A stretch of 64,000 bases of DNA from Raphanus sativus (taxonomy: Eukaryota > Streptophyta > Magnoliopsida > Brassicales > Brassicaceae). A model generated the notes under the pieces. The model did no database searches. It was not told the DNA's origin and saw only the letters and a list, made by a program, of their open reading frames with translations. Of the stretch, positions 47,936-59,330 are shown piece after piece (position 1 is the stretch's first letter; each line of letters begins with the position of its first letter). The position numbers and the translations under genes are program-made. The stretch lies in assembly GCF_000801105.2 (NCBI RefSeq), contig NC_079517.1:15810001-15874000 (forward strand), written 5' to 3'.

Positions 47936-49040
47936 GCTATTGATATGATCCACTATATTCATAATCAGGCTTTTAAATGGATACTGGAAAATATAATATA
48001 TTCAAAATGTCTAATATCCATTGAGAGAACTCCTGCAAATCCATATTTTGATATGCGCTTAAAAGTGGTGGGTATATTTTTTGTTGGAAAACTTATTTTA
48101 CGTAATAAAATTATGATTTTGATATATTATATATTTTAAATTTTTATGAATTTTATCTTAAATTTACTTATATGGCTTATTTTGTTATTTTAAATATGAC
48201 TAAATTTTTGAAGATTTTAAATCATTCTAACCCGTTATATGATTTTATTCATTTAACCCGAAGTTAAACTTATTTTACACTGATTTTTTTTCTAATTTAA
48301 ATAAAATATTTTATATCTTCAATATTCTCTGTATTGAAAAATTTATTTGTGCATATCAAAAAAAAATTCTATAATTTTATAAAATTCAGTTTATGTGATT
48401 TAGTTTTTATTTTAAATGGATATGTTTTTTTTAAGATTTGAGATAATTTAGACCAGTATTATGATTTTGTTGATTTAATCATTTGTTGTTTCAATTTTTT
48501 GAGATTTTATTTAATAAATACTTTCAAATAATTAATAATGTGAAAGATGTTTTGGAAAGATATGGTGCAAATATTTAGGAAATAAAATTTTCAAAAAGCT
48601 AAGAACTGAATTATATTAAATCCATCTATATTATTTACCAAGTGATTTTTTTCAATGCTTGTTTGGATTTAACATTTTTTGCGGGTTCAATAGTTTTAGT
48701 TGTGAGAAAAATCTTTTAAAATTTTGTTTTGTTCACTTAATTTTTTTACAATAGTAAAAATGTTAGGTAGATGTACTATAACTATAAATCCGTTTTAGGC
48801 TGATAAACTTAATATTTATTGAACACTAAACTATATATCCGCATTTGAATTGAATATGATTTTAGATTAAATATAGCTAAAATCAGTTAACATTTTCAAC
48901 AAAAAATCTAGGAATAATTGATTATATATTTAATTTAATAGCTTAATAGATTATAAGCAAACTGGTATACAACCTATAACTATTTACAAAATCCTTGCAA
49001 AATCAAACCTATAACAGCACATAGACTGAGATCAACATAC

Positions 49041-49312
49041 CAGGCAATGAATCAGAATATTCTGTTTGTGACTCTGTTGAGTCCTCGATAGGATGCTGAG
49101 TGACGACTTTCTTCCTCTTCTTTTTGGTTGGATCAAAGAGTGATTAAGAATAGCCAAACAGTTTACACCCAACAATCAGACTAATCAAGCAAAAAAAAAA
49201 AACAAAGTCTAACTTGAGCTTTATCGAAATTATTAATATGTAGACAAAAAAAAACTCAACTTACCTCTTGCTCGTCCTTCACTTCCTTCGTCTCATTATT
49301 TTCATCAGCCAT
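49041..49312 (-). pseudogene. Captured 5' fragment of translation factor eIF2-beta gene
   Basis: Exon 1, 49265-49312, encodes MADENNETKEVKDEQE and ends at a good GTAAG donor. An intron of ~124 bp follows. Exon 2, about 49041-49140, encodes LFDPTKKKRKKVVTQHPIED and then STESQTEYSDSLP, ending at a GTATG donor. This is the N-terminal lysine-block region of eIF2-beta, the subunit that binds eIF5 and eIF2B. The acceptor next to exon 2 has lost its AG (reads AATCA|CTC). The remaining exons, including the zinc finger, are missing. Upstream, 49320-49660 may be the original promoter and leader. Because the intron is kept, it was copied as DNA, as expected for Helitron capture. Confidence 0.8.
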
Positions 49313-49845
49313 GATTACTACTGAAAAATATAATAAACACATAGAAACCAAAAAATTGATAACGTAAAGCATTCGACTGCACAGACACCCCAAAAAATTA
49401 GGGTTCTGCATCATAGTGATAAACTCTAAGCAAAGTACAATAGAGCTAAGATTCCATTATCTAAGAGATAAAATAACAAATTTCAACTCCCAGTAAGGAT
49501 CAATACAATTGATTATACGCCCGATATATCTAGGCTAAGGTTTCACAATAGATTTATCAATCTCTTCAATCATTTGCTACGTTCGAGAAAAGAATATGAA
49601 TTCGAAAAGGAATCAACAAAAACTCACATACGATTTGAATGCAAAGAGATATGGAAAAGTGGAATGGATTATTACTAAACAAATATAAGAAGTCACGTTG
49701 ATTTGGAGTTTAAATTAACCTTTTTGAATTTAATTCAGATTTAATCAGAATCATAGCTTAAATTTAACGCAGTGGCATTTAATTGTAAATATTATTGAAA
49801 GAGAATGGCACCTCAAAAAAGGGCTTTCTGTTTTAATAGTATTGA

Positions 49846-51248
49846 TAATACAATCATCCAACTAAAAACATGGATTAAAATCTTATTTTTTAAATTTGTT
49901 TTCATTTATTACTCTTCATTTTATATCATACACATCTTCTATAAATTAACTTTATTTTTCATCGTAGTGATTGTTAATCAATAGTCTTATACACTATATT
50001 TTCATGCTCAGGATCTACAATATTTATATATTAATTATTAAAATGAATTAGTATATACATAATGTACCATGTCATCTTACATTATATAATTCAAATATTT
50101 ACAAAATCAAATTTAATAAAAATATTTATACAAATTATATGTTAAAATTACATATATATATTACAGTAACTTAACTTTTATAAAAAATATTATAATAAAA
50201 AATTATTAAGAAACTTTATAAACTATTAAAAATCTACAAATATGTTCTATTGAATTAGCTAAAAAATCTACCATTAAATTATATCAATTTAACAAATGTA
50301 ACTCCTATTAAAAATACACAAAATATAATGAGAGAGTAGGTCTAGGTATTTAGATATTCGGGTCAGTTCCTTTTTATCTCGATTCTTTAGGTTCTAAACA
50401 TTTAGACCCAAATAAATATTTGATTTTTTTTTTAATCTGGGTTTAGGACAATTCCTTTCAGGTCCGAATCGGTTCAGAATCATAATTCAAATACATGTAA
50501 AGTACATGTAATATTTGGGTACATAGAGATCGGTTCAGATATTAAGATCTGAAAAGATTAGAAGTAACTGAAACTTGAAAAATAATCTGAAACTTGAAAA
50601 TAACTGAAAATCTAACAAATACCAAAATATATTTAAATATCAAAAACCGATATGAAATTATTCCTGAAATATAACCCGAGAAAAAAAATACCCAAACTTT
50701 TGTCTGAATGCCCGAAGTATATTTTTAAATTTCGAAATTTTACCTGAAACCTGAAAGTATAACTGAAAAATTACCCAAAAAGAATATCTGGAATACCAAA
50801 AACATATTCAAAATATCAAAATATACCTAATGCACAAAACATTTCATGTATTTTGGGTACCATGCAGGGTTTGGGTTTGGTTTTGGGTTGGATCCGTCCG
50901 AACCAAGATTCATTGGTCCAAAATACTCAATATGTACATTTCCCTCGACCCAACCCCGATTTTGTATTTTGGATCGAGTAAATGTCTAGGCTTAAGAGAA
51001 AAAATTATATAAAAATGTACATACTAAATCTCAAATAAACTACTTTATAAATTATATAATTTGAAACAAATTATCTTCTTCGATATAATACAATTTTGTA
51101 ATATAATAATGTACAACAATCACAAAATACTAATTCATGTCAAAGTTTTTCTATAATCCAAAAATTCTCGCACTTTTGAAGCGTAGATCAAAACCTAGTT
51201 ATATTTTTAAAATAAAAAGGTTAAAATAAATAAAATAGTATTATATGC
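49846..51248. other. AT-rich repeat DNA with a possible hAT and Helitron end
   Basis: No gene seen. 50337-50995 has weak inverted ends (TAGGTCTAGGTATTTAG and, reversed, TAAGCCTAGACATTTA) and CGGGTC/GGGTT-type subterminal motifs like the hATs here. The flanking 8 bp do not match well. At 51168-51198 a CGCACTTTTGAAGCG hairpin followed by AAAACCTAG and T looks like a plus-strand Helitron 3' end (CTAG at 51195-51198). Confidence 0.4.
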
Positions 51249-52060
51249 AAAAAAAAATATTTTTTAAAAAATATTTTAATACCGTCATCAAAACACTAAA
51301 CCCTAAACTTTTGATTAAACTCTAAATCCTAAATTAAAAACACTAAATATTAAATCTTAAAAATACTAAACCACTAATCCTAAAAAAATTTAGAGATTGT
51401 GATTAAGGGTTTAGGATTTACCCAAGAGTTTAGGGTTTAGTATTTTGACGATGGCGTTAAAATATTTTTTAAAAAATGCATATACTAGGGTTTAAGATTT
51501 AGAGTTTAGGATTATCCAAGGGTTTATGGTACACCCAAGATTTTATAGTTTAGGATATAAGGTTTGGGGTTTAATGTTTTTTTTGAAGATGTTAAAATTA
51601 TTTTTATAAAATTATTTTTTGTAACTACTATTATTTTTATTTATTTTCTTTTACTTTTAAATTTTTAAAATATAATATAATTTAACAATATTTTGTTTCA
51701 TTTTTTAAAAGATATCGATTATGAAATAAATGATTTCTACTGGTTGATAAACCTACATGTTCACCCTAAGATGAACCCAAAAATAACTTTATAACATAAG
51801 ATAATTAAGTAATAAAATAAGAGTTTTTTTTTGTTCACTTTTTAGGATAAAAATGTAGGTTCACCAGCCAATGAAAATGATTTATTTCAGATTCATAATC
51901 TTTTTTTTAATAAAAAAAACATTTTTTGATTTATATTATATTTTAAATTAAATAAAAAATAGTAACAATCACAATTTTTTTAATATTATTTACACTGTTA
52001 GGAAAATTCTAAACCCTAAATCTTAAACGCTAAACCTTAAATTCTAAATCATGAACAATA
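51249..52060. repeat. Nested inverted repeats with telomere-like CTAAACCCTAAA motifs
   Basis: A first foldback pairs about 51249-51308 with 51428-51483 (AAAATATTTTTTAAAAAATGC and TATTTTGACGATGG / CCGTCATCAAAACA). A second, larger one pairs about 51545-51770 with 51850-52060, including GATTATGAAATAAATGATTT / AAATGATTTATTTCAGATTCATAATC. The arms carry degenerate AAACCCTAAA repeats. Probably foldback or MITE DNA; no gene. Confidence 0.65.
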
Positions 52061-52558
52061 AACTCTTGGATAAACTCTAAACTCTTAGATAAATCATAAA
52101 TTTAATTAATTATAGTATTATACTATATAAGTAACCGAAAATATTCCCGGTTTTGTTTTAGATCTCGGCTTTGGATTGGAGATTATAAATACTTAACAGA
52201 TGTATCATTTTTCAAAACATTAAATGAGATTATCGTGGTGTGTTGTCACTTGTCAGACTATACTATATTCTATTTACCAGTAACTACGAGAGATCATGCT
52301 CAATCAAACGTTTAGTAGCTTACCTAACCTTGACAACTCTCAGAGAATTTTATAGAGTAATGTTTTTATTTTCTGTTCATCACTTTATTTTCCATTTCAT
52401 TTACTCTATAAATAAAGTAAATTATGGAATGAAGATGGAGATGCCCTGAGACTCATACGCAAATCAAATAAGCACGTCAGGTTACTGATTTTCACACGTC
52501 CATTGTTAAAGACAATGAAGTATACGATATATTTAGAGCTAAAACTCTGCTTGTTTAC

Positions 52559-52822
52559 TACTCCCTCTGTTTCATAATAAGTGTCACTCTGAGCTCATTT
52601 TCTTGTTACACAAAGAGTGTCACTTTACAATTCCAATGTAAATTATACTAACTTTCAGCTGAAAATTAATTGCAAACTGCCTAATTTTATAAATAATTTT
52701 ATTTACCTAAAATACTATTGGTCAAAGAGGTATAATTAATTACAACTTACATATATTTCAACAACTTTTTTAATCTGTGTGAAAAATATCACAGCGACAC
52801 TCTTTAAAAAACGGAGAGAGTA
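52559..52822. mobile_element. Stowaway-type MITE (264 bp)
   Basis: Starts TACTCCCTCTGTTTCATAAT and ends with the inverted CGGAGAGAGTA, with TA at both ends and AAGTGTCAC / GCGACACT subterminal pairs. Same superfamily as the MITE at 20678 but a different copy. Confidence 0.82.
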
Positions 52823-52992
52823 ATAAGGTAATTTGGTATACAAGATGGGCCGGGCCAAAGACAAAAGGGAAATGAAAGCCCATAAGTTTATCAACCAGCA
52901 AACATCTATGTCACTAGTCACTACAAGAAGATTTCTCAATTCTCAAACATGATATAATAGAGACGAAAAATCTTCTCGGGTTGTTTTATCTT

Positions 52993-54099
52993 GGATTTTT
53001 AACACTAAAATCCCTCAACTAAGTTTGTTTTGGATAAAAACCCTTAAACTAAGTATTTAAAAAAATAATCCCCAAACTAATTTTATTTAATGAATTAAAC
53101 CCTCTTAGGTCATAATTACCAGTACTACCGGTAAATTTTTAGTTTAGGGATTTTTACAATAAATAAACATAGTTGAGGGGTTTTACCATTGAAAATAAAA
53201 ATTAAAAAATCCAAAATATAATAACATTACTAAACATTAGTAACTTTAATTTTCAAAATTAGCATTTTTAAAAAATTTATATAGATCTGTAAGTCTGATA
53301 TTTTTTTATAAATCAACATTATATATGTATAAATTAAAAATGTAAAAACCCAAAAAATATAAAAGAAATATCTAAAAATATAAAAGAAATTATCTAAAAA
53401 TTAAAAAATATAAAAGACAAGTAAATATAATAAAAATATATCTTATCTAGTAACTTAATTTTCAAAATTAGCATTTTTAAAAATTTCTATAAACATATGA
53501 GTCTGATTTTTTTTTTAAATCAACATTATATATGTATAAATAAAAAATGTATAATTAAAGTTATACATATATAATGTTGATTTTTTAAAAAACAAACAAG
53601 ACTCATATATTTGTAGAAATTATTAAAAATGCTAATTTGAAAATTAAAGTTACTAGATAATATATATTTTTGGTATATTTTCTTGTCTTTTTACATTTTA
53701 ATTTTTTAGATAATTTTTATTACAGGTAAAGCTTTAGATAATTTTTTTTCTATTTTTGGGTTTTTACATTTTTAATTTATACATATATAGTGTTGATTTT
53801 TAAAAAAATCAACTCACATATTTATATAAATTAAAAATGCTAATTTTGAAAATTAAAGTTAGTTAATTTTAGATAATGTTATTATATTTTGGATTTTTTA
53901 TTTTAATGATAAAACCCCAACTATGTTTGCTTAGTGTAAAAACCCCTAAACTAAAGACTTACCAGTAGTAACGGTAATTATGACCTGAAAGGGTTTAATT
54001 CATTAAATAAAATTAGTTTGGGGTTATTTTATTAAATACTTAATTTGGGGGTTTTTACCTAAAACAAACTTAGCTGAGGGATTTTAGTGTTAAAATTCC
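52993..54099. mobile_element. Mutator-like non-autonomous element with long inverted repeats
   Basis: 1107 bp bounded by a perfect 9-bp target duplication, TTTTATCTT (52984-52992 and 54100-54108), the hallmark of Mutator-like elements. The ends are GGATTTTTAACACTAAAATC and its near inverse. The inverted arms are about 500 bp each, so the element folds on itself almost completely around about 53545. There is no transposase. It lies 3' of MYB17. Confidence 0.9.
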
Positions 54100-54108
54100 T
54101 TTTATCTT

Positions 54109-54494
54109 TGGTAATCAAACCTTGTCAAATAGCTCTTTAACCTTTTAGAATATCAAAATGGAAGCAGGCCCAATAGATAAAGCCCACCTTATTCGGCATG
54201 AGTGGTGGTCACGACAACAGAGAACGACATCCTCTTTAAAAATTGCTTGAAAAGCTTCACGATTTTAGTCTTACGTGGCATTGTTAACAGTATTACCTGT
54301 CTCTCGGTAACCAGAGTTTTTATATTCGCCTACATCGCAGTTTACGTGATCGGCAACAGATTATTGGCTTGATGACTTTAGTACCCAACGGATAAGAAAA
54401 TAATTAATTTAAAACCAACTAAATGCAAATTTACATAGAAATGTACTCCACTTCTGATCACTAAAGATCAGATGACCAAAGTTTGAATCTCTTT
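54109..54494. other. MYB17 3' flank
   Basis: No gene seen between the Mutator-like element and the ancestral MYB17 stop. Confidence 0.5.
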
Positions 54495-54760
54495 CTAGAA
54501 TTTAGAAACCATGGTCCATGTGTAGCTGCTAACAATGTTCTCTTTCCAAGAAACTCATATCATCATCACTTATTGGGAAATCAAGAAGAAACTGAAGAGA
54601 GGTGTCTGATAAAACATCTTCAACATTATTAAAACAAGGAGAAGAAGAAGAATCAGAACCATGATGAGTGCCTATAACACACTCTTTCACTACAAGTGCA
54701 TTTGATGAAGATGTTGTCCTCGAGCAAGGGCTTTGACTAATAGTAGTTGATGATGATACA

Positions 54761-55535
54761 TAGAGATGTCAATTGGGCGGGCCGGGCGGGTTTGGGCGTG
54801 TCCGCATGGGCTTCATTTTTTTGTTGGACATTTTTGGTCGAAGCCCAAATAGAACCATGTCCAAATGAGACCATAACCAAATAAGACTCATGATTTGTTG
54901 GGCTGTCCATGGGACCCATACACCCATTTAATGTAAACAACATAATTTTCAGTTTTTTCGATTTTTGCGGAAAATTACGTTTTTTTAGTTTTGGCGGGAA
55001 ATTACGTTTTTCGGTATTGACGGGAAATTGCGTTTTGATTTTGACGGGAAATTGGGTATTTCGGTTTTGGCAGAAATTGTATTTTTTCGGTTTTGGCGGA
55101 AAATTGTATTTTTCTGTCTTGGTAGGAAATTACATTTTTCCGGTTTTGGCGGGCAACTGTGTTTTTCCGGTTTTAACGGAAAATTACGTTTTTTCGATTT
55201 TAACGGAAAATTACGTTTTTTCGGTTTTAGCGGGAAATTGTGTTTTCCCATAACAAAAATCACAAATAAACATTTAGAAATCAAACTTTGAGGCTTCAGG
55301 AAGGAAAATGTTGAAAAAAGGATATTGTGTTTTTCCCAATTTGCTAAACCTAGATATTTTAGAATTTTGGGCCGCCCATTGTCCAACTGGTTAAACCCAA
55401 TATTGTCCATGTTATAATTGGGCTCGTCCATGTGGACAAAACTTAGTTACTGGGTCAAAATGGGCATGTCCATTTCAGACCATATCAATTTGGACATGGG
55501 CCGCCCATTTATAACCGGCCCATTTGACATCTCTA
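54761..55535. mobile_element. Non-autonomous hAT element in MYB17 exon 3 (775 bp)
   Basis: Begins TAGAGATGTCAATTGGGCGG and ends with the inverse CCCATTTGACATCTCTA. It is flanked by a perfect 8-bp duplication, ATGATACA (54753-54760 and 55536-55543). Removing it and one duplication restores the MYB17 frame at this point. The interior is a minisatellite (54945-55250). It encodes no transposase. Confidence 0.95.
54945..55250 (+). repeat. ~26-bp minisatellite with E2F-like sites inside the hAT
   Basis: About eleven diverged copies of TTTTCGGTTTTGGCGGGAAATT. Two copies contain a perfect E2F core, GCGGGAAA (54994-55001 and 55230-55237; TTTCCCGC on the other strand). Several others differ by one or two bases, such as GACGGGAAA and GGCGGAAAA. 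Confidence 0.8.
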
Positions 55536-56377
55536 ATGATACACCAATGCTTCTGAAAGATTCACCAATCTCTGAGTTCCAAATGCGTAAGAAGTGATCA
55601 CATTCATGTTTCACTACTTCTCCACCAGAAGGATTAAAAAGCAATGACTCTCTAGAGAGCCTTGCCTCAGCTTCAAGTCTAGCACTTTCCCATTGTGCCA
55701 TGTGGCGAGTTGTTTGTGAAGCTGGAGCTTGCATGGCTAACGCATATGAAGGTAACGGCTCGTGGGTTTTGGGATCGAGACCTATACTTAGCATACGTTT
55801 CTTCAAGTGAGTGTTCCATAAGTTCTTGATCTCGTTATCTGTTCTCCCTGGTAGCTGTGCTGCTATAGCAGCCCACCTGACAACAACAAATAAAACAGAG
55901 GATTCAAACAACAAGAAACAGAACTTCATAAGACAATATAGAATCAACCTGTTGCCAAGAATGGCGTGAAGTTGGACAACGAGTTTCTCCTCCTGGGGAG
56001 TGAATGGACCTCGCTTAATGTCTGGTCTAAGATAGTTGGTCCATCTCAATCTACAACTCTTTCCACAGCGAAGTAAACCTAATCAATTGATGAAAACTTT
56101 TTTCCATGAAAACTATAAAGAACCCTAGCAGTTACTTGAGGTTGAAGGAATAAGATGGAAACTTTGTTTTTTCTCTTTTTTTTGCTTTTTAACTGTCTCA
56201 AGAATCAAACAAAAGTTCAAAAGAGGAAGGAATGTCAGTTTTACCAGCTTTCTTTGGAATTAATCTCCAGCTTCCATGGCTGTTTTTCATGATATATTCA
56301 ACAAGAATCTCATCTTCTTCAGGAGTCCATGGACCTTTCTTCAAACCGTTCTTGTCACAGCAAGGCTTTCTTCCCAT

Positions 56378-57377
56378 TTTGCTCACCACTCGCTAACAAA
56401 AACCGAAAACCCTTTACAAGTTTTGAAGATTAGAGAAGAAGATGAAACACAGAGAATGAAAACTACTTTTCGTATAGTAAAAGTTGTAAGTTTATAGAAG
56501 AGACCGACAAACCTCCAAATGAATCAAAGTGAGAATTTTTTAGAAAGAGATAAAACTATTAATGTGTTTTTGGTCTGGTCTGGTTTTAATGTCGTAAAGA
56601 TTAAATAAAAAGCCGGAGGAAGGAAGCAATGACTTAAGATGGATGATTATATTATTTATATATAGATAGATATAAACGAAATGAGGTATACGCAAATCGA
56701 AATAAATACGATTGTGTGTGTGGAGTAGAGAACCAAATAAGGACGATCAGTGAGCTTCGAGCCGGCCCTGGCGCCATTTATTACACGCAAATTTCGTACA
56801 ACATTTATGATATTGTATTCAATGTTTGTGACAGCAACAGCAGGTTGTTCAATCAAAACATTTTTTCAAAGATGCAAAGATATAGCAAGTAGAGCTTTGA
56901 GATTTCGATTGATAACAATGAAGGTGTGCATATGATATAGATTGGGTTGTAGAATACACGTAAGGCAAAGTAAAGAAGTGGGTAGGTATTTCTCAGGTCT
57001 TCAGTTTGCAAGAAACAGGAAATGAAAAGAGCATTGAAAGCGGATAATACGTGACATCCTTTTTTAGCCGGGAAACAAAGACACAGAGCAGCATTCATTG
57101 TCATTTTTCTTAGAAAAATAATTGAAAAGTTGTTAGTAAAGAAAGGAGCAGAAGTGGAAGTAATGTAGATGACAGGGACTTGTACTCTTGACTCTTGTAG
57201 ACTAGTAGAGCCCAAGGAAAATAAGTTTGATGCGACAAACAAGGAGTATAAAGTAAAAACGAAAACGCTCTGATGTTATTAGACCATATACAATGATAGC
57301 GTTGAATTTTTGAAACTTTGCCATGAAATTATTGAAAAACTTAAAAACATGACAGTGTTTTTCCCTTTAATATTTTA
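56378..57377. other. MYB17 upstream region
   Basis: No gene recognised. It is the presumed MYB17 promoter. Confidence 0.45.
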
Positions 57378-57860
57378 TTATTTTATTCACTTTGGTTACT
57401 TCTGTCATTTATTATACTATAGCAAATTGTTTTTCCCTTTAATATTTTATTTCAAATATTGTTTTCTTGTGTCCTACAAAAAGAAACTAGTTTCATATGT
57501 TTTGGATATATATATAAAAATTTCATTTATCATAAGTTTCTAAATGAAAACCTAAAAAGCTGGGATCCACAAATTATTTTATTCACTTTGGTTACTTCTG
57601 TCATTTATTATACTATAGCAAATTGTTTTTCCCTTTAATATTTTATTAAAGTTTCTAACATGTTGAAACCTAAAAAGATGGGATCCACAAATTATTTTAT
57701 TCACTTTGGTTACTTCTGTCATTTATTATACTATAGCAAATTGTTTTTCCCTTTAATATTTTATTTCAAATATTGTTTTCTTGTGTCCTACAAAAAGAAA
57801 CTAGTTTCATATGTTTTGGATATATATAAAAATTTCATTTATCATAAGTTTCTAAATGAA
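57378..57860. repeat. Irregular tandem repeat, three copies
   Basis: Copies start at about 57378, 57573 and 57691 (ATTATTTTATTCACTTTGG). Copies 1 and 3 share ~190 bp, including TGTCCTACAAAAAGAAACTA and CATTTATCATAAGTTTCTAA. Copy 2 is shortened to 118 bp by an internal deletion. The similar small proteins it encodes are a by-product of the repeat. Confidence 0.85.
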
Positions 57861-59330
57861 AATATGAAAAAATAAATAAAAGAAAACAAAATATGAAGTG
57901 GAAGAAAAAGAATACGAGGTGGTAGATAAAAAAAAAGAAAAAAAAAGGCTATTGCAAAAATCTAACCAATGTACATAGATTAACAATAGTGAATAATAGC
58001 CTTTTAAACATATATTTTTAGTCGAATCACCTTAGTCTACTAGTTAAAATTTAAAAGCTTATATATTAAGGTCTTAAATTCGATTTCCAAACTATAAAAT
58101 TTCTTGCAATTAAAAAATATAAGTTTTTAAGGGTTTTTGAGTTTTGTAGGCAAAGTTTATCCATCTTAAATGCCGTACGTGCAGAACCGTCCGTCGATCC
58201 AAATGTTCTGGAGAAAGCTTCATCGTGAAATTATTATCCGTAAAGTTGTTCATCACCATGTGTTGCATGTAGTTGTCATCATAGCTAATAGAGTTAGGAT
58301 TATACGATGATGTAATGTGTGCTATTCAGTATTTAAATTTTTTTTTTCTTTTCTACTCTTGTAGTTTTTGTGTAATAAGTGATATGTGCTTGAGCTTGTT
58401 ACTTTTTTTTTGAAGACATGCTTGAGCTTCTTACTATTACTAGTTGGTTTATTACTAACATTTACAGAATCCATAATGGGCGAGCAGAAAGTCGACACCG
58501 TCATGGTTGTCTAGGGATCACAAAGAGTCAAAGAAAAAGAAGATACTGTTGTGTCATGACCTTGTAGACAATATGTGGGGTTCCATTTAATATCTCCATG
58601 AATGTGGTCAGTTACAAGTCAAAGCCATAGATTAATAAATTATTGTTCAATATTTTCATATAAGTGCAACCTTTTTCTACAAACATATTATTTCATATAT
58701 GTTTATTTTCATGAAAGAATTAAATGCGACATATCCATTCATCAAATGCCGAGATATCTCCACAGGAATCTGAATCTGAATCTGAATCTGAATCACATGA
58801 GTTATATTGAAAAAAACAAGTAAACCAAAAACAAAGAAATGTCTTAAAAATAATTCTCAACAGATAACAGGGATAAAGTTGGTAGTAAAAAACGAGATTA
58901 GGAAAAATAAGAAGTGCAACTTTCACAACAGTGAGATTCTAAATGGGCTAGAGCAAATATTCATTTAGATAAAAACCCAACACGGAAAAGAGTAGGAGAG
59001 TCTTATGTTCTCTTTATTACTTGACCGCCAAGTCAAAGATAATGTTCAACGTTAACATATTTCAGTATAGACACGAAACAAAGTCTAGAGAAAGATTATA
59101 AACCAAACCACTCAGGTTCGTATCTGCGACGAGTTGTATTGTACATAAACCGCCAAGTATCAGTTGCCTCATCACCTCTTAGCTTGAGAAACACCTGAAC
59201 ATTGCTGCACATTGGTCTTAGGATGAAATCAATGTTGTTTTTGACAAATCTAAGAAGAAGAAACCGCCTCACCATTTTCATCAACACTGTGACTCGTCGG
59301 GTGGTAACATTTTCTCGTGTGGTTACAGGT
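57861..59330. other. Intergenic DNA, 3' of RH12
   Basis: No gene recognised. It includes a GAATCT microsatellite (about 58767-58792) and a T-rich footprint with a 17-bp near-perfect duplication (58387-58403 and 58419-58435, one mismatch). The end is the RH12 3' UTR. Confidence 0.5.
58387..58435 (-). mobile_element. Micro-retroposon-like footprint, 17-bp duplication
   Basis: TGCTTGAGCTTGTTACT and, after 15 bp (T7-8 then GAAGACA), TGCTTGAGCTTCTTACT. There is one mismatch between the copies. Confidence 0.45.

Larger units (their letters stand above)
46912..49845 (-). mobile_element. Non-autonomous Helitron with captured eIF2-beta fragment
   Basis: On the minus strand it starts TCAATACTATTAAAACAG right after an A (49845) and ends with the hairpin ACCCGCCCTTTTAAAGGGCGGGT-type stem, then CTAG (46912-46915) followed by T. 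Insertion between A and T without duplication, the TC start and the GC hairpin before CTAG are the Helitron signature. Length is 2934 bp. It contains an eIF2-beta 5' gene fragment in the same orientation and a nested hAT (47225-47935). There is no Rep/helicase. Confidence 0.82.
54495..56377 (-). pseudogene. MYB17: R2R3-MYB17 broken by a hAT insertion and a frameshift
   Basis: Exon 1 is 56245-56377 (133 nt), exon 2 55949-56078 (130 nt), and exon 3 starts at 55876. Start [11 protein letters not shown]; upstream open codons lack ATG. The R2 and R3 repeats are complete ([38 protein letters not shown]), and the subgroup region [15 protein letters not shown] and [14 protein letters not shown] is present. 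Then a 775-bp hAT (54761-55535) interrupts exon 3, so the frame runs into the element and stops at 55447. Beyond it the tail continues (ISQSPCSRTTSSSNAL, LLDFPISDDDMSFLE), but one extra A near 54545 shifts the frame, which then stops early. The ancestral ending (TMVSKF, stop 54495-54497) is in the other frame. Arabidopsis MYB17 (At3g61250) acts with LEAFY in the switch to flowering. A truncated protein with an intact DNA-binding domain is still possible. Confidence 0.9.

Noticed and set aside
51280..51480. Interstitial telomere
   Set aside because: The AAACCCTAAA motifs are irregular and sit in inverted-repeat arms, unlike a (TTTAGGG)n run.
54909..55431. Open frames of 87-148 residues at 54909-55431
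   Set aside because: They are the in-frame reading of the hAT minisatellite (repeating KLRFFGFSG / RNFPLKPKK patterns), not a protein.
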